From: Rhyzopertha dominica
Taxonomy: Eukaryota > Arthropoda > Insecta > Coleoptera > Bostrichidae
Length of the DNA stretch: 64,000 nt
Reading direction: 5' to 3'
Assembly: GCA_025024175.1 (NCBI GenBank)
Contig: QCXZ01000138.1
Coordinates: 44,053,092 to 44,117,091, forward strand
Below, piece by piece: positions 1 to 12,563 of the stretch. A model generated the notes under the pieces. That model did not search any database, was not told where the DNA came from, and was given only the letters and a program-made list of their open reading frames with translations. Position 1 is the first letter of the stretch. Each line of letters opens with the position of its first letter. The translations under genes and the position numbers were made by a program.

Positions 1-2929
1 AAATTGGAAAATTAAGGCCAAGAAAACTCAGGCGAAGATCTACGCGATTTGTCTTCTTTTTTAGCACCAAGATCTCTAAAACAAACCATTCAAGATTCAC
101 GAATACCAATAATTCTGGCGAAAGGGGGCATGTCTTCAAACGGAAGACATATTTCCTGTTTATCTTTATTTCAGACGAATAAAGCAATCTTCCGGCAATC
201 CGAAATTTATTGCAAAAGATATCTGATTAGGATCACCTAAAAGTGCTGCTTCAACAGCGAAAGAAATAGATAGATAGGTACTCTGTTCACCAGAATTTTC
301 TTAGTTTGTACGTAGTTTCTTGGGCAGTTCGCAGCACCACTTTATTTGGAATTATTAGTTTTATATTCATTACGATGCATTTTCTGAGTTAGCAGTACTT
401 ATATTCGACAAATAGGATTTCTGAGATTCTCAAGCCTTTTATACCTATAAATGCTAACGAAGTGTTTGCAATGGCGTTATCTTGTAAAGTGTATTGCTAC
501 ACGAAGACAGGCACGCATTTAGAGGACAACTCTTTGTAACTCATTTACTTGATTATTTTTTACCAACAGAAACACATTTCAAGATAATAATACTATTAAC
601 TTTTATGGTGCATGCTTTTTGTTAATGAATTATTGTCTACAGTTAACGAAAGATTACTTTATTACGAGATAAAACGAAAGATCGAAGAATTTTATACCGA
701 ATTTGTTTCAAGAATTGATATGAAGCCATTTTTACGCACTACTTAGGAACCTATAATAAAATAATAATAAAAACACGACTATGCTGAAGGGTCCAGAAAC
801 ATTTTATTCAAAATTTTTCATGATAGATTCCCAATGAAACATGCTTTTTTTAAACCTGAGGTGACCAAGCTGCAAGTTTCTATTCTTGTCGTTCTTAGTG
901 TATACATTGGGCGAAATAAGTTTCCGGTACTAGCTTTTCCTTACAGGTAATTAACTGGTTGTCGCGTTTCTATGACNAAGGTTTAACATGCGGATGAGAC
1001 TCACTGGCAGTTTACGTCATTGGTGAGTACAGAGGGAAGAATACCGTTACAACGTCTGCGTTGAAATGTTATGGTGTCAGTTATTATTTAATATTATGTT
1101 GGATTGTTGCTTGCAGCTGGCAAGAGGTGTGTAATTAAAAATATTAGAATGTTAAGAAGTCGCTGTTTTTTTTTAAATATTCAAATATTCGCGATGTGGC
1201 TAGGGTTGATAACATCGAAAATATCAGTTTGACACATGTATAAGTATTTTTAATGCGGTTTTTTGTATTGACATATTCTCAGTATTTTTGTACTAATTTT
1301 ATTATTTTTCTTTCAGGTAAGTCATCCAATCAAAGTTATAACCGCTATATTACTGATATACGGTGAGTAGTGTACTGTAAGTCGTTAGTTTTTGAGGAGA
1401 ATGACCTCCTTTTGCAGGTCTCAAAGCCACGATGGTACAGTACTCGCTACCAAATCAAAAAATTTCAAATTGCAACTGAGGTCATGTGACAGCATCATTT
1501 GAAAGCAATTTTCATTCTCTACATATTCACATTTAAAAAATTGCCATGTAGTCCATTCTATTTTCTATACAAAAATACTTCTGCATATTTTAAGTCCCTT
1601 CTTCTATCCTAACTTTGGAATTCGTTAATCTGGAAGCTTTGAGTAAAATCCTGGTAAGATTACTGAAAAATGATCTCCTTTGTGAGGGTTTATGTTTTTT
1701 GTCAGTTGCTAAAAGCTCAAAAATCTTAAACGGCAACTGTAGCCATGTAACAGCTCATTCTAAAACCGTTTTCATTATCTACATAATCTCGTTTAGCCAA
1801 TTGAAATTGAATAATCCATCCTAAATTTATGAGGGTTACAAATATGGCACTCAGGCGTTTTCATAATGCTTAAGATACTTAAAAAAATTCATGTGCACTT
1901 ACTAATTTGATCACGAATACGTACTACCTACCAATTTTTTTTAAAAGATTATTATGGAAATTAACACACGCGCAGTTTTATTTTAATAGAAAACACAAAA
2001 AATTTCAATAATATTATGTTGTGATCCTTTCATGTCTGTTGCAGATACAACCAACTTGGTTGTTTTATTATAAAAAAAATATTCTGAAACAATCAGCTCT
2101 TTTATTTTCTTACTTCATAATATGTTTCTTGAACATTTACTACAACTTTTAGGTGTCTCTTTCCTAAATTTGACACAAATCTTTTAAAGTTCATTTTAGT
2201 TTTACTAAATCTTCCATTTTTTGGATACATCATACATCTATAAGTTGACTAGACTTGTGATCAGTTATATGTAAGATTTTAGAACGACCAAAGGTAGTTA
2301 TTTAGATTTTTCCTTCGACAGTTTAGGCTAGATCTGCACTGAGCAGGTCAGCTAGCTATGTTGTCAACAACTTAAGCTTGTTAGGTTACATTACAATTTG
2401 AATTCTATAATGAACGTTTTAGAAGTGGTTTTGTTCTGAGCTAAGTACTATACACATATTTTGAAGTGTGTTTTCAGTTAAAATTGAAACATGTTTGTAT
2501 CTGTTGAACTTATTGGATCAATAAGCAAATCGTATATATCCAAGATTCGTGCACAATTTAGAAGAATTATTAGTTTTGGTTAGTGTAACCTGCTTTAATC
2601 AAATCTGCTGTGGTTCGTATTTATTAACATGCACCCATGAAAAATGCTAATTCGTAGCTTTTACTCCAATGGCTATACCAATTTTATTTCCACAATCTCG
2701 TTAAATTGGAAAATGAAATTATACTTTCAGTACTGCATCCCATTTTGCTTCGGGCAACTTTAACGAAATTACCAGGTCCATAATCATAACCACATAACCG
2801 CATAGTACGGAACCATAAAATATGTATATTCCCGGCGGAATGTTTCGATCCGCTTGTCATCTAATTCCTTTGTTCGGAACTCCATACAAGTTTTGAGCTC
2901 AACAAAGAAATTGAGCTTTTTGCGTATTT
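1..2929. other. AT-rich non-coding DNA
   Basis: No open reading frame here resembles a protein I recognise. The longest ORFs (about 60-70 codons) are what chance gives in AT-rich DNA. I see no repeat, RNA gene or transposon end that I can support. Confidence 0.5.
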
Positions 2930-3385
2930 TTCAGCGAGATAAATAACGACGAGAATGGTTCGAGGCAATCCTTTTGCCGCAGAATGCAAAAGAAAGAAGC
3001 TAACGGGATCTTTGCGATGCATCCTGGTCAGGGGTTGCAGACAATGCGGAGCAATCAGCGAAAAGGCAGTGAGACGTCGCGGCGTTGCCGAAATGACTGT
3101 GTTGTATTGGAAATTATGAGTTTGCGATAATGACGTTCAACGACGCAACAATTTAATTATTGTCGGCAATAATATCACAAGAGAGTGATAATAAATTGAC
3201 ATAATTCGACAATGCGTTGTGGCGGAAACAGACACGAGAGCCCGTAGGGCTCGAGTGTCTGTTGCCGAACGGCAACGGATGGGGAATTGCTGATATTATT
3301 TTCAAATTTATCGAACTCTCGAGTGGTATTCGAAGGATTATTTTCTTGACATAACAGGCAGAAACACAGTCTCAATATTAAACTT
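2930..3385. other. Less AT-rich, CpG-containing island (possible conserved non-coding element)
   Basis: Base composition changes sharply from the AT-rich flanks. CpG dinucleotides are frequent, and short palindromic words such as gttgccgaacggcaac occur near 3262. There is no convincing ORF on either strand: the 66-codon minus ORF at 3175-3375 has no recognisable features. Composition alone suggests constrained non-coding DNA such as an enhancer, but an old GC-richer repeat would look the same. Confidence 0.25.
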
Positions 3386-3804
3386 CGCTCGCCTTACCTA
3401 ATGTTTTTACATATACTTTCATTGATCTTCTTCTCGATTTCATCGGGTGAAGACGTATTACATCTTGTTGTAAAATTTGATGACTGACATCAAGCCAACA
3501 ATTTTTGTTGTTTTGTAAAACCACCCTAAATTATTCCAGCGAGAATTTGCTCTTGTGAAAATTCCCACTATAATTGATTCGTTCAAAATGACATAATTGA
3601 CTAAAACGGAATTTTTTGGTTGGTTCTTAGACACTTCAAAAAATAATCAGTTTAAATAATCTTGGTTACTTTATGATGACGTAAGCGAGCACTGTCATTA
3701 ATGTTTTCGCCATCTAACGAAGACTGACAAAAACATTTATTACCTTGAGTTGCATGTGTATTGGAAATGAGAGGTACAACTACTTTTCAAACACAGGATA
3801 GTGT

Positions 3805-4110
3805 AAGAATTTAGATGGCAATGCCTCAACCAACTGCAGACAGCACAGCATAGACATGCATTTTAATGTATGTCGGTTCTTGCCCGCTAGCAAAAAGTGC
3901 CGTGGGGGCCTGCTGTCAAATCGAAGTATACAGTTACATGCCAATTTGTTAGGCTACAGGTCACTTCCTTTAGGAAGTAGTACTCGTTAAGGCAGCTAGG
4001 TGGCTTTGCCATCATGTCAGTGTAATGCTGACAGATGGCATTGTCATCTAGATTCTTATTCTTACTTACATCATACCATTGCTTTGGTATATAAGCACAG
4101 CGCAATCCTA
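3805..4110 (-). repeat. Hairpin-rich repeat family, copy A
   Basis: The reverse complement of this block matches the two units at 11946-12436 over most of its length. It includes the core word with acttcctaaaggaagt (a near-palindrome), the words gacctgtagcctaacaaattggcatg and ggcccccacggcactttttgc, and the flank ataccaaagcaatggtatgatgtaag. The unit core lies at about 3925-4065. No coding capacity is visible. The type of mobile element is unknown; it could be a MITE, SINE-like or Helitron-like non-autonomous repeat. Confidence 0.75.
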
Positions 4111-7084
4111 GTTAAATTAGTCATCAGCATGCTTCTAACTCATAAATCCTCGTGAAGTTGCAAACATCACAATCTTCTCCAAACTAATTAATTAGATCAC
4201 ATACCTTTTGGTCGACTCTCTGGACCCACTCTCTGGTAGTCCCAATTATACGAAATATCACAAGTGAAAATAGGAACGAAACAAAATAAAATTCAACAAA
4301 TAAAACATGTTAGGNACAATGAGTACTTCATTTTGANGTGTTTTAAACGTGAATCATCTAAAAGCTTNTCAAGCCCTGATCTCAAGAGCGAAACTAACTA
4401 AAGGCACCANACTTCAATCTCGAGAAGAGTACTGTCACATCTTTGTGATCACTTTACAAAACTAAATTTAGCAACTCCGATTTAAAGTGATTCTGAATCC
4501 GCTAATGATTTTATATAACCGACTGATTACCTCCAATACCAAATATAACACAAAGACACTTTCAGCGTTCCCGAAATTGATTACAATTTGATACAAGGCT
4601 AACTAACGCACACGGAATTCGAGCAAAATAATATAATAATTTCTCGCGAAATCAAGCACTCTAGTTTGTATAAACTTTTTGAATAGCAGGTTTCTCAGTT
4701 TAACAACGAAAATGGTTGAGCCACTTAGGTTTTTTTGGCACTTCTTTACAAAATTTTCCAGTGGGGTTGGTCTTCGCTGTGCAAAACTCGTGCTATCTTG
4801 GATTCTTCCTTGTCTATGAGATTTGTAAGTTGGGCCACTTAACTCTTAAGGGTAAATTCTTCATGAATTATCTTATCTGCCATCTGATCAGTAACATTAC
4901 TTAATCTTAATTTCCCACAATTAGCTCCGAGGTTTTATGAACGTTTTGTTTTGAGAAGTTACCCTCGCCATTGCTAAGCAAAAGGAAACCTAAGAAAACC
5001 TTACGACGATAACTTCTAGCGTTCTCTCCCCTTATACAATTCTAATTAGTCGTTCGAATTCACCCTTTCAGGTCCGTATTCATTACAACTCGCATGGGCA
5101 CACCTTTTAAATTTTACTTTATCGCGAGATCGGATGAGATCAGCAGAATTCTTAAATAAATCTAATCAAAATATAGAACTGACGTCAATTTAGATTGTAC
5201 AAACGGAAGCTACACAAAAGAAAAAACTTGGACTACATTTTTAAGGTCTTCCTAAATTAATACGTTCTGCTATACAATTATCTGATAGAATTTCTCACTA
5301 TTTTTTATCTGGTATTGAAATGATCATTTTATCAAAATTATGGCTAATTGATCAATTTGGGCTGCGCATCGTACATAGTTCTTTATGTAACCTTTGTTCT
5401 AATTATTTTTTAGATTATTTAGGACAATTACTTTGATATTTAAAGTACTCAGTAGCCATGTGCTGCCTTTGCCTCTAAGCAAAACAGACTTGAAACAAGT
5501 CAAATTTGTTAGACATGTGAAGCTCTAATGTCGCTTAATAAAGTTTGTAACCTGCGGGTATAGTTTTAGGCGAGTTTGATACTCACCAAAGTCTTAGATT
5601 CGGCGATTTAATTTTACTTGTTTCTCATTTTCCTTTTTAGTTGATGTTAAGTTATTTCTGTAGATCTTGGCTACAATCACATGACTGGAGGTCCATGTAA
5701 GACGAGTAGTTCGATATTCCTGTTAACTGTTTTCGTGTTTCATTTAATCCCGAAATTAGATTTGAAATTATGACGCGATTTGCCAAACTTGGAATTATTG
5801 CTAGGATTTTCAAGTTTTCGTAAATTTTAATTCAAAAATTGATAAAAAATTCTTGTCTTAAACTATCGTTTTGTTTGGCAGAATTTGTAATCAGAGCAAT
5901 CATAGATGGCAAACCTCGGTATACTTATATGTATAAATGGAAATGATTTGATTTTGCAAAGCTGCCCTACACTTGGAATCAAATAATTACAGTTCATTCC
6001 ACTGTAATGTTTTGAAACTTCTATAGCATAAGCCTATTTTCCTAGGAGTTGTCAAATTTGAACATCGACTTTGTAATTTCGGTAATATCAAAGGAGTATT
6101 AGACCTTTTTTTGTGTTTGAGCCTTTTAATTTGCAATTGGCCCAAAGCGTTTTATTTCTTTTTACATTTTCTTTCGCAATGTAAGTATTTCACGTTGTTG
6201 TTTTTCCCATATAAGCAATGTTTATTTTTTATGCAATTGTCAGCAAAACCTGTTGTGCTTTTATTTCAGTTTATACTTGCAACATGTTTTTCAATCCTTT
6301 TTTTAATGGCTTTATTTGGTTGTTTTATGTACACATTATCACATCGTATGCATTTCACCCGATAATTACTGCTTTTGTTTAACTTACTGGATTTTAGCCT
6401 CTTTTTATCTGTAAGACTCCTCAACTGCTCTAATTCCGCAAGTATTAAGCCTATTTTTAACGCACTGTACAGAATTATTCATATTCTAGCTTTATATTTA
6501 TATATTATACATTGTTAAAGCCTAGTTCTTCTTAGAAATAACAAGGGCAATATGGGAAATAGACCTAGTATTATAACTTACGTGTCTGGATAAAAATAGA
6601 AAAATAAATACAAGAGATACGTAGAATACTTCTGAAAGCAATGAACTAGAAATGTAGTGAAAGAAAAACCGTAGTCAGTCTAATAAAGCGACGGGTTTTG
6701 TAAAAGGCATTACTGTACATAAAAATTGAAGAATGATATGCAGAACATACTCTTCCTGCACTTAATATTGAAACTGCAAATCCTACAGGGTTGTAATTCA
6801 CAAAAATACACGTTTGGAAGAAGAAAGTCTGTAACACAGTAAATGATAGCTAAGCGTTTAACATGAACTACTCGTATACAAGCTCAAATAGTAGGATGTT
6901 TAGAGATCGATCTTTCTTTGATAAGTTTAACAGTTTTAGTTTGCCTCCCCAAACTTGATTTTGGATATACGGGAAATATGCAAATTTCTACTGCAGTCTC
7001 TTTAACCACTGCAGCCCTGTACCTCAGCCAACTCCAAATGCACTTTATCGAACTTAGTATGAGCAGGATAAGAATATTTCCGTT
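4111..7084. other. AT-rich non-coding DNA
   Basis: Only short chance ORFs are present. The 84-codon plus ORF at 6111-6365 is a T-rich run of hydrophobic codons without motifs. Several ambiguous bases (near 4315, 4338, 4369, 4410) show lower assembly quality. No transposon ends were recognised. Confidence 0.5.
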
Positions 7085-7570
7085 ACATTATGCATGAATG
7101 GCGTATTCATCCGTTAAAACATTGTAGTTTCAATTGCAACAAGATAAACAAGTCTCGTACGCGAAGCTATAAATAAACGTCCGCGCAAGCAGCCATAATA
7201 ATTACGTGCACTTTCACACTGCCGAGCTGAACTTTCATTCAGTCTTATAGTGTTTTTTTTCAGCGGACCTGTTCTCGCATTAAAAAAACGCGGCGCAAGG
7301 GTCAAGTTCGCACCGCACGCAGACTATAAATAAACAACCTTCAATACACCACACGGAAAACTGTAAATATAGACTATTCGCCGGAACCCTTTGAACACTG
7401 ACCCTTCCAGACTGCATGCTAAACCTTTGGGCGATGTTCACCCAACTGCAAACTTGGGTTTGTAATAAACAATAAAATGCCCCTGCGAATCGATATGTTT
7501 GAGAACGGGCGCGGACAGCGGCGTACGTGGGCAGAACGGTACGGCAAAAATGGTGGAGGCGCCTACTTAA
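7085..7570. other. CpG-containing island (possible conserved non-coding element)
   Basis: The segment is clearly less AT-rich than its flanks and has many CpG words (for example gtccgcgcaagcagcc and aaaacgcggcgcaaggg). Homeodomain-like AT cores such as ctataaataaac occur at about 7169 and 7323. No ORF longer than 63 codons and no coding-like conservation can be judged from sequence alone. I infer a possible regulatory element; the evidence is compositional only. Confidence 0.25.
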
Positions 7571-9539
7571 AATAAAAAACTTGTAATTATTAGTGTTTTA
7601 TGAGATTAATATAAAGGGTCGCTCCAAAGTATGGAACCAGCAGGACATTCCAGGTTCTGTTCGAACGATTTTTCTGAAATTGTGCGTGGGCCTATGGGCA
7701 ATTAATATGCATTTTCTGGAATTTTTTCAGCTCCGTGTCAGCTCTCGTTTGCGAGGTATGGTCGCAAGTTGCATTTTTAACTGTAAGGGGGACAAAGGGC
7801 ACATCATTGAAAAGGTTATTTTTTCCTGATTTAAAAAATGTATCACACTTGTACAATTTATTGCTTCTGAGTTGAGAAATGTGTAAATACAATAATTGAG
7901 CTTGACAAAGAACGAGGACAATTTTTTTTATCGCTTAAATGGACAAAAAAGCTAGGTATTACCATTTTTCCTTGACTGGTGATAAATTTTCGTCTAGTTT
8001 GATCAATTTATTACGAATCGAGCACACAAAAAGTAAAAAAAAAACATTGATTCCGTGAAAAATGCAGTATTTTTTCAGATGTGTTACTCTACTATACGCT
8101 TTTGTTGTTTAATAACATATGCTTCCTATTTGTTTATAAAAAGGCAGCTGTAGCTCTGGAAGATTCTTATTAATAGAAAAATCCGACAGTTTATATTGGC
8201 ATTGTTTTAAAGCTACAGATGCTCAAAATTTTAAAAATGTTTTTTTTTAATTGTGTCAGCGACTATAACGAGGAAGATTATGTAACAAAATAAAATTATA
8301 ATACCTCCAACTTTCAATTTTTTTATCTTCGTACTAATATCGCGTTTTGTTCACATTTAGCTACTTTTGACGCTTCTGTAACCTTAGATGACTACTGAAC
8401 CAAAGCTTTACTGAAATCAACACGGATTTTGGGCAAACGTTCGCAGGTCACCAGTGTGTACCCCTCTTTGCATGAATACGTGAGTGCCATATATTGGCAG
8501 GATCTCCCCTGCAGTTTACATTCTAGCAACGCACAGCAGATAAAACATGATAGTGTGTGTGTCGGTAGTCCTCGACGGTTTCCTGCTAATCGCGGTTTAA
8601 TTTCCGGCCAACGGAGTCCCGGTCGCAGCGTCGCACAGAGGGTGGGTGGGAGGATATCGACTGGATGAACGGTAAAAGAGAGATCCTCCTGATTCGAAAA
8701 TTAAAACTGCAGGATGCAAATTTTGTCTGTTTGGGTGCAACGAAAAGTGGTCAAACTGAATTGGGTATTATCACTTTTTTTTTTTAATTACTTAAAATGA
8801 ATCTTGAAGTGCATATATATCGTACGCCATGTTAAAAAAGACAAAAAAAAATATTTGTAGGTAAAGGTAATAAAACATTTTTGCATTTCAATATGTTGCT
8901 GGCATACTTTTTGTCGATGTATTTTCTACCCATTTTTCTGACAGTTCTTCCTGAACCTTGCTTTCTTACTGATGGCCATCCTAACTATACATGTTTATAA
9001 ATGTCATACGTAGTCCGCTTAGGAATCCCCATTGCATAAAAAGGATTAACAACACACATATGTTTTATGATTTCTGTGTTGCTCAATATAGCCGGCAATA
9101 ACTTCGCAACGCTTATTATCTGCATTATTGCTTGTAACAAATCCCATAACATTAAACTGTTTTTACGTTTTTACTTATACGTTTAGAGAGATGCGCGTTC
9201 AATTATTGAAAATCCAAGGTCTACTGAAATTTAATAGCTGAGATCTTGTGCCGATTTTTTGGTCTTCACACACTTAGCTTAGAGCTTTTGAAATGTTGAA
9301 CTCGTTATGTCTATATCTTAGATCCAGTGAAGAACCTTAAAGCAAAAAAGTTTATATCAACAGCTTGTACCAATCCGTTAAAGCTTCAGCTCCAGTATTT
9401 GGTGCCGTGTCACCAAAAATTTCCGCTGACGAGTATTACGCAGGCAATTTAGATTAATACGCAGATTTCTCTAGTGAAAAAGCTGTGGGCTCGTATCCAT
9501 TAGCAACAATCCCCGTTTTACAGGGGATATTAGCCCCCA
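7571..9539. other. Non-coding DNA with a small GC-richer patch
   Basis: Mostly AT-rich with poly-T and poly-A runs. A GC-richer patch with CpG words lies at about 8430-8690. Overlapping ORFs near 7593-7921 lie on opposite strands and look like chance. No repeat or RNA gene was recognised. Confidence 0.4.
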
Positions 9540-9960
9540 TTGTCCTGCAACTCATGACAGGGTCAATGCCGTGCGTCATCCAGACCCCTGCGCTCCTGTC
9601 AGTGGGGCCCACCGGTGCTTATCGGCCCCCGACGTGCCTGTCAAACCCGTACGATTATTAGCGATGGCGACGCTGGGCGCCGCGCCCGCCAGGAATTTGA
9701 ATGTTTCCGCGATTTTTCAGCCGCGATGCGTTTCGATGTATAAATGCGAAGTTCCGTGTCAGATGGGGCGCTTTTTTACTCGGGAGATTAATAAAGGAGG
9801 ATAAAGCTAAGCCCTCGGTGGCAGCGACAAGAATAGTTGGCTGCGATCCAGTGTTGCCAGACGGTATTAAGTTCGGGTCGTGTTTTCAGACCGAGGGCTT
9901 TGGGCGATCAAAACTAATCCACGAAGGCATTTCGACACGCCCCATCGATAAAAGACACGT
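9540..9960. other. CpG-rich island (possible conserved element)
   Basis: This is one of the most GC- and CpG-rich stretches of the window (for example gacgctgggcgccgcgcccg at about 9668). Two overlapping plus ORFs in different frames (9571-9804 and 9701-9988) cover it, as expected when stop codons become rare in GC-rich DNA. Neither shows a domain, and there are no clear splice-flanked exon features. A regulatory element or an untranslated exon would fit. Confidence 0.3.
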
Positions 9961-11429
9961 GCTTTTTAAACAAATCATCGTTGTATGATGTTCACAACTT
10001 AACTTTTTGGACAAGCATGACAACACTATTTTTTATTTCATCTGCTTTTAGAAATCCAGAAAGAAAACAATTCTTTAGCTACCCAATAATCCCAATTAAG
10101 ACTCCACTGGTGTCGTTTGATAAAAGTCTACACGTGTGTTGAGTTTCAAGTGGACATCTAGATGAAGCATGGTGCTTGCCAATCAAGAAATTGTTCATCA
10201 ACTCCCATTAAGGATTTCTGGAATTTTTTTCCGCATTGTTTGGCCATACTAATCTAAATTTAAATGTTTTTTTCCTTCAAAACTCAAAACATGTAGTTAA
10301 TTTGCTGTTCTAAATTTATTATTGGAAAATAGTTCTGCAATTTTTCTTAATTTTAAACTCCTACATATTTAGCTACATTCAATTGATTTTTAGTGGTTTT
10401 TAGTACTTTATATTCCGGCTTTAAAACGTTTGTTTATTATCTAGCAAAATTCAGACTAGGTGACTCCTGTTGGGTTGATATTGATGCATATCCTTATGTA
10501 TTTTTATGGAGTGTTTTTAAAAGCATATTTAGTGTTTTTCCATGCATTTATCAGATCAGATTTAATGTTTCTAAATATAGCGTATAATTTCTTACTCTAT
10601 TAATTTCACAGAAAAAAAAACGACAAACACCAATCATTTCAGCTGAACGCTAAGTGCAAAAAGAGCGAACAAGTTAAAAATATAAAAGTGAATGTTAAGG
10701 TAAGAAACATTCAGATAATCAACTCAACTAAGCATGACAAATAAGATGATAGAAAACCAACTCAGGTTAACACAAATTTAGATAGATGCAACCAAATTAA
10801 GGGGAAATGCTAAGAAAATAAAACAGAGCCATTGTTAAATATGGCAGAATTATTATAGACGGCGCTATATGGAAATGGGACAAAACAGGAAAGATGATAA
10901 TATATCAGGTCCCACAAAACTAGTAACATCTATACCAGGATTGACAAACCCAACGACGACAGGATTGGAGAAAACGAACAAATGATAAAATAAAACCATT
11001 GACACTGTGTAAAACAAAAAAGGAATGCACAAGCTATGTAAATAGTAGAAAAGGACATTTGCTAGTATGGAGTAGAGCAGAACATACACAGAGGTTTATC
11101 ACAGCAAGTAAAATAGTGAGAATGAATGTCGCAAAGGTTTAGAAAACAACGGGAAAAGAAATTTAAAAAATAAGATTGATGGTATAACCTAGGTAGAGTA
11201 TAAGCAGCTTAGAACAATTAGTTCGTGACAGGAGCAAAAAACCGCTTGCAACTGATGCAGATGAAAGAACAAACCAGAAATTGTTTACAGGTTCACAGTA
11301 TAATCGAAACGTGGCAAGGTATAATTGCTAGAGACAGCCGCACTGTCTTCTAACACATAAGTAGTTGCGCATTCCTTATGACACAAACAGAACTTACGGA
11401 AAATCAAAATGATAAAATTAAGGCATGAA
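9961..11429. other. AT-rich DNA, probably decayed repeat material toward the 3' end
   Basis: No supported gene. From about 10610 the plus strand becomes A-rich and continues without a break into the reverse transcriptase remnant at 11430. Part of this stretch may therefore be the eroded upstream part of that LINE, but I could not match any specific domain. Confidence 0.35.
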
Positions 11430-11880
11430 CTTCAAGAAGCTCCAGAGCAGCAGGACGTGATCGAATGATTGCGGAAATGGTATAAAACATGGTGCCTGAA
11501 AGAGTGAACTGTCGAGGATGTCGATTTTCAAAACCATATATTTACGCTAAAGAAAATAATAGAAAAAGTCAGAACGCAAAATGTGTGCCTCACTTATTTG
11601 GAAAAAGTGTTTAAGGGGATAACAGGGCAACAAATTTTGGAATGTTTGGATAAAAAAGGAGTGGATGTAAAGTTAACGAAAGCTGTAAAAAGTATAAATC
11701 TGATAAGTTTATTAAACTTGAACGGTTAAAACAAGATGTGCTGAGTCCAGCTATTTTTAACGTCGTAAATGGATGAGATGCTAGGTAAATACAGAGATAG
11801 AGCAAGGAAGTTACATGTGGGATATAGAAATATCCAAAGAGTGACAGTAACAGAGTGTGTCTTATAATAATTGACTCGTT
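11430..11880 (+). pseudogene. LINE reverse transcriptase remnant (RTE-like), fingers and palm
   Basis: Plus-strand translations in changing frames match the order of RT blocks in RTE-like LINEs. SSRAAGRDRMIAEMV (about 11440-11480) resembles the 'AAGxDGIxxEM' block. LEKVFKGITGQQILECLDKKGV (about 11600-11665) lies where 'DLEKAFDxVxxxxxxxxLxxKGV' is expected. QDVLSPAIFNVV (about 11730-11768) corresponds to the 'RQGCxLSPxLFN' block B. RKLHVGYRNIQRVTVTECV (about 11806-11860) is the strand leading into motif C. The reading ends in stops exactly where FADD should follow. Several frameshifts and stops make it non-functional. The motif A aspartate is not preserved (LEKVFKG instead of LEKAFDR). Confidence 0.7.
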
Positions 11881-11945
11881 ACATGCTTGTTATAATTGTC
11901 GTGAATAATGTGAAAGATTATAGTCTCCTGAAAGTATGTAAATTT

Positions 11946-12084
11946 AAGTAAGAATTTAGATGGCAATGCCATCTGTCAGCATTATTACACTGACATGATG
12001 ACAAAGCCACCTAGCTGCCGTAATGGCTACTACTTCCTTAAGGAAGTGACCTGTAGCCTAACAAATTGGCATGCACCTGCATAC
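11946..12084 (+). repeat. Hairpin-rich repeat family, copy B unit 1
   Basis: About 139 bp, highly similar to unit 2 at 12300-12436. Inside it are a near-perfect palindrome agatggcaatgccatct (11958-11974) and a perfect 16-bp palindrome acttccttaaggaagt (12032-12047). The order of words matches the minus-strand copy at 3805-4110. No coding capacity. The two units are direct repeats around a 215-bp spacer. Confidence 0.8.
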
Positions 12085-12299
12085 TTCAGTTTGAAAGCAG
12101 GCCCCCACGGCACTTTTTGCAAGCGGACAAGAACAGACATACATTAATATGCATGTCTATGCCGTGCTGTCTGCACTGCAACCAACTGCAGATAGATCTA
12201 TTTCGCTATTATTATAGCTCATCAGTGCAGTTTAGGTCTAGTGCAGACAGCACGGCATACAACTGGTTTTGCCTATATACCAAAGCAATGGTATGATGT
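12085..12299 (+). repeat. Spacer of the hairpin repeat, with a perfect 19-bp inverted repeat
   Basis: Two perfect 19-bp arms, 12158-12176 and 12241-12259 (tatgccgtgctgtctgcac and its reverse complement), are separated by 64 bp. The loop carries the words gcagatagatctatttcgct and ctcatcagtgcagttt, which recur in reverse complement at about 20895-20950. The spacer ends with accaaagcaatggt followed by atgatgtaag, which also precedes the unit in copy A. Confidence 0.75.
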
Positions 12300-12436
12300 A
12301 AGCAAGAATTTAGATGGCAATGCCATCTGTCAGCAATACACTGACATGATGACAAAGCCACCTAGCTGCCTTAACGGGTAACTACTTCCTAAAGGAAGTG
12401 ACCTGTAGCCTGACAAATTGGCATGCACCTGCATAC
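12300..12436 (+). repeat. Hairpin-rich repeat family, copy B unit 2
   Basis: A direct repeat of unit 1 with few differences. It carries the agatggcaatgccatct near-palindrome at 12312-12328 and acttcctaaaggaagt at 12384-12399. It ends with the same word, gcatgcacctgcatac, as unit 1. This tandem-with-spacer arrangement suggests the full element carries two units, of which copy A and copy D keep one. Confidence 0.8.
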
Positions 12437-12497
12437 ATGATATAAATATTAGGAAGTCAGACATAAATACATAGTGAAAAAGTTTTACCAGTTTTGA

Positions 12498-12563
12498 CTG
12501 CGTTAGATCTCGGGCCTTTTGAACACTAGTCGAACGCGCTAACCAATTGGCGCTATCAAAGCC
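12498..12563 (-). ncRNA. tRNA-like sequence (probable SINE head or tRNA pseudogene)
   Basis: The minus strand reads ggctttgatagcgccaattg, continues with gttagcgcgttcgactagtg, and then a degraded B-box region (cccgagatctaac). The A-box-like block tagcgccaattgg and its spacing resemble the 5' half of a tRNA or a tRNA-derived SINE. The B box departs from GGTTCGANNCC, so an intact tRNA gene is unlikely. Downstream on the same strand it runs into the end of the hairpin repeat. Confidence 0.4.

Noticed and set aside
6111..6365. 84-codon hydrophobic plus ORF
   Set aside because: T-rich DNA gives phenylalanine and leucine runs by chance; no topology or homology supports a membrane protein.
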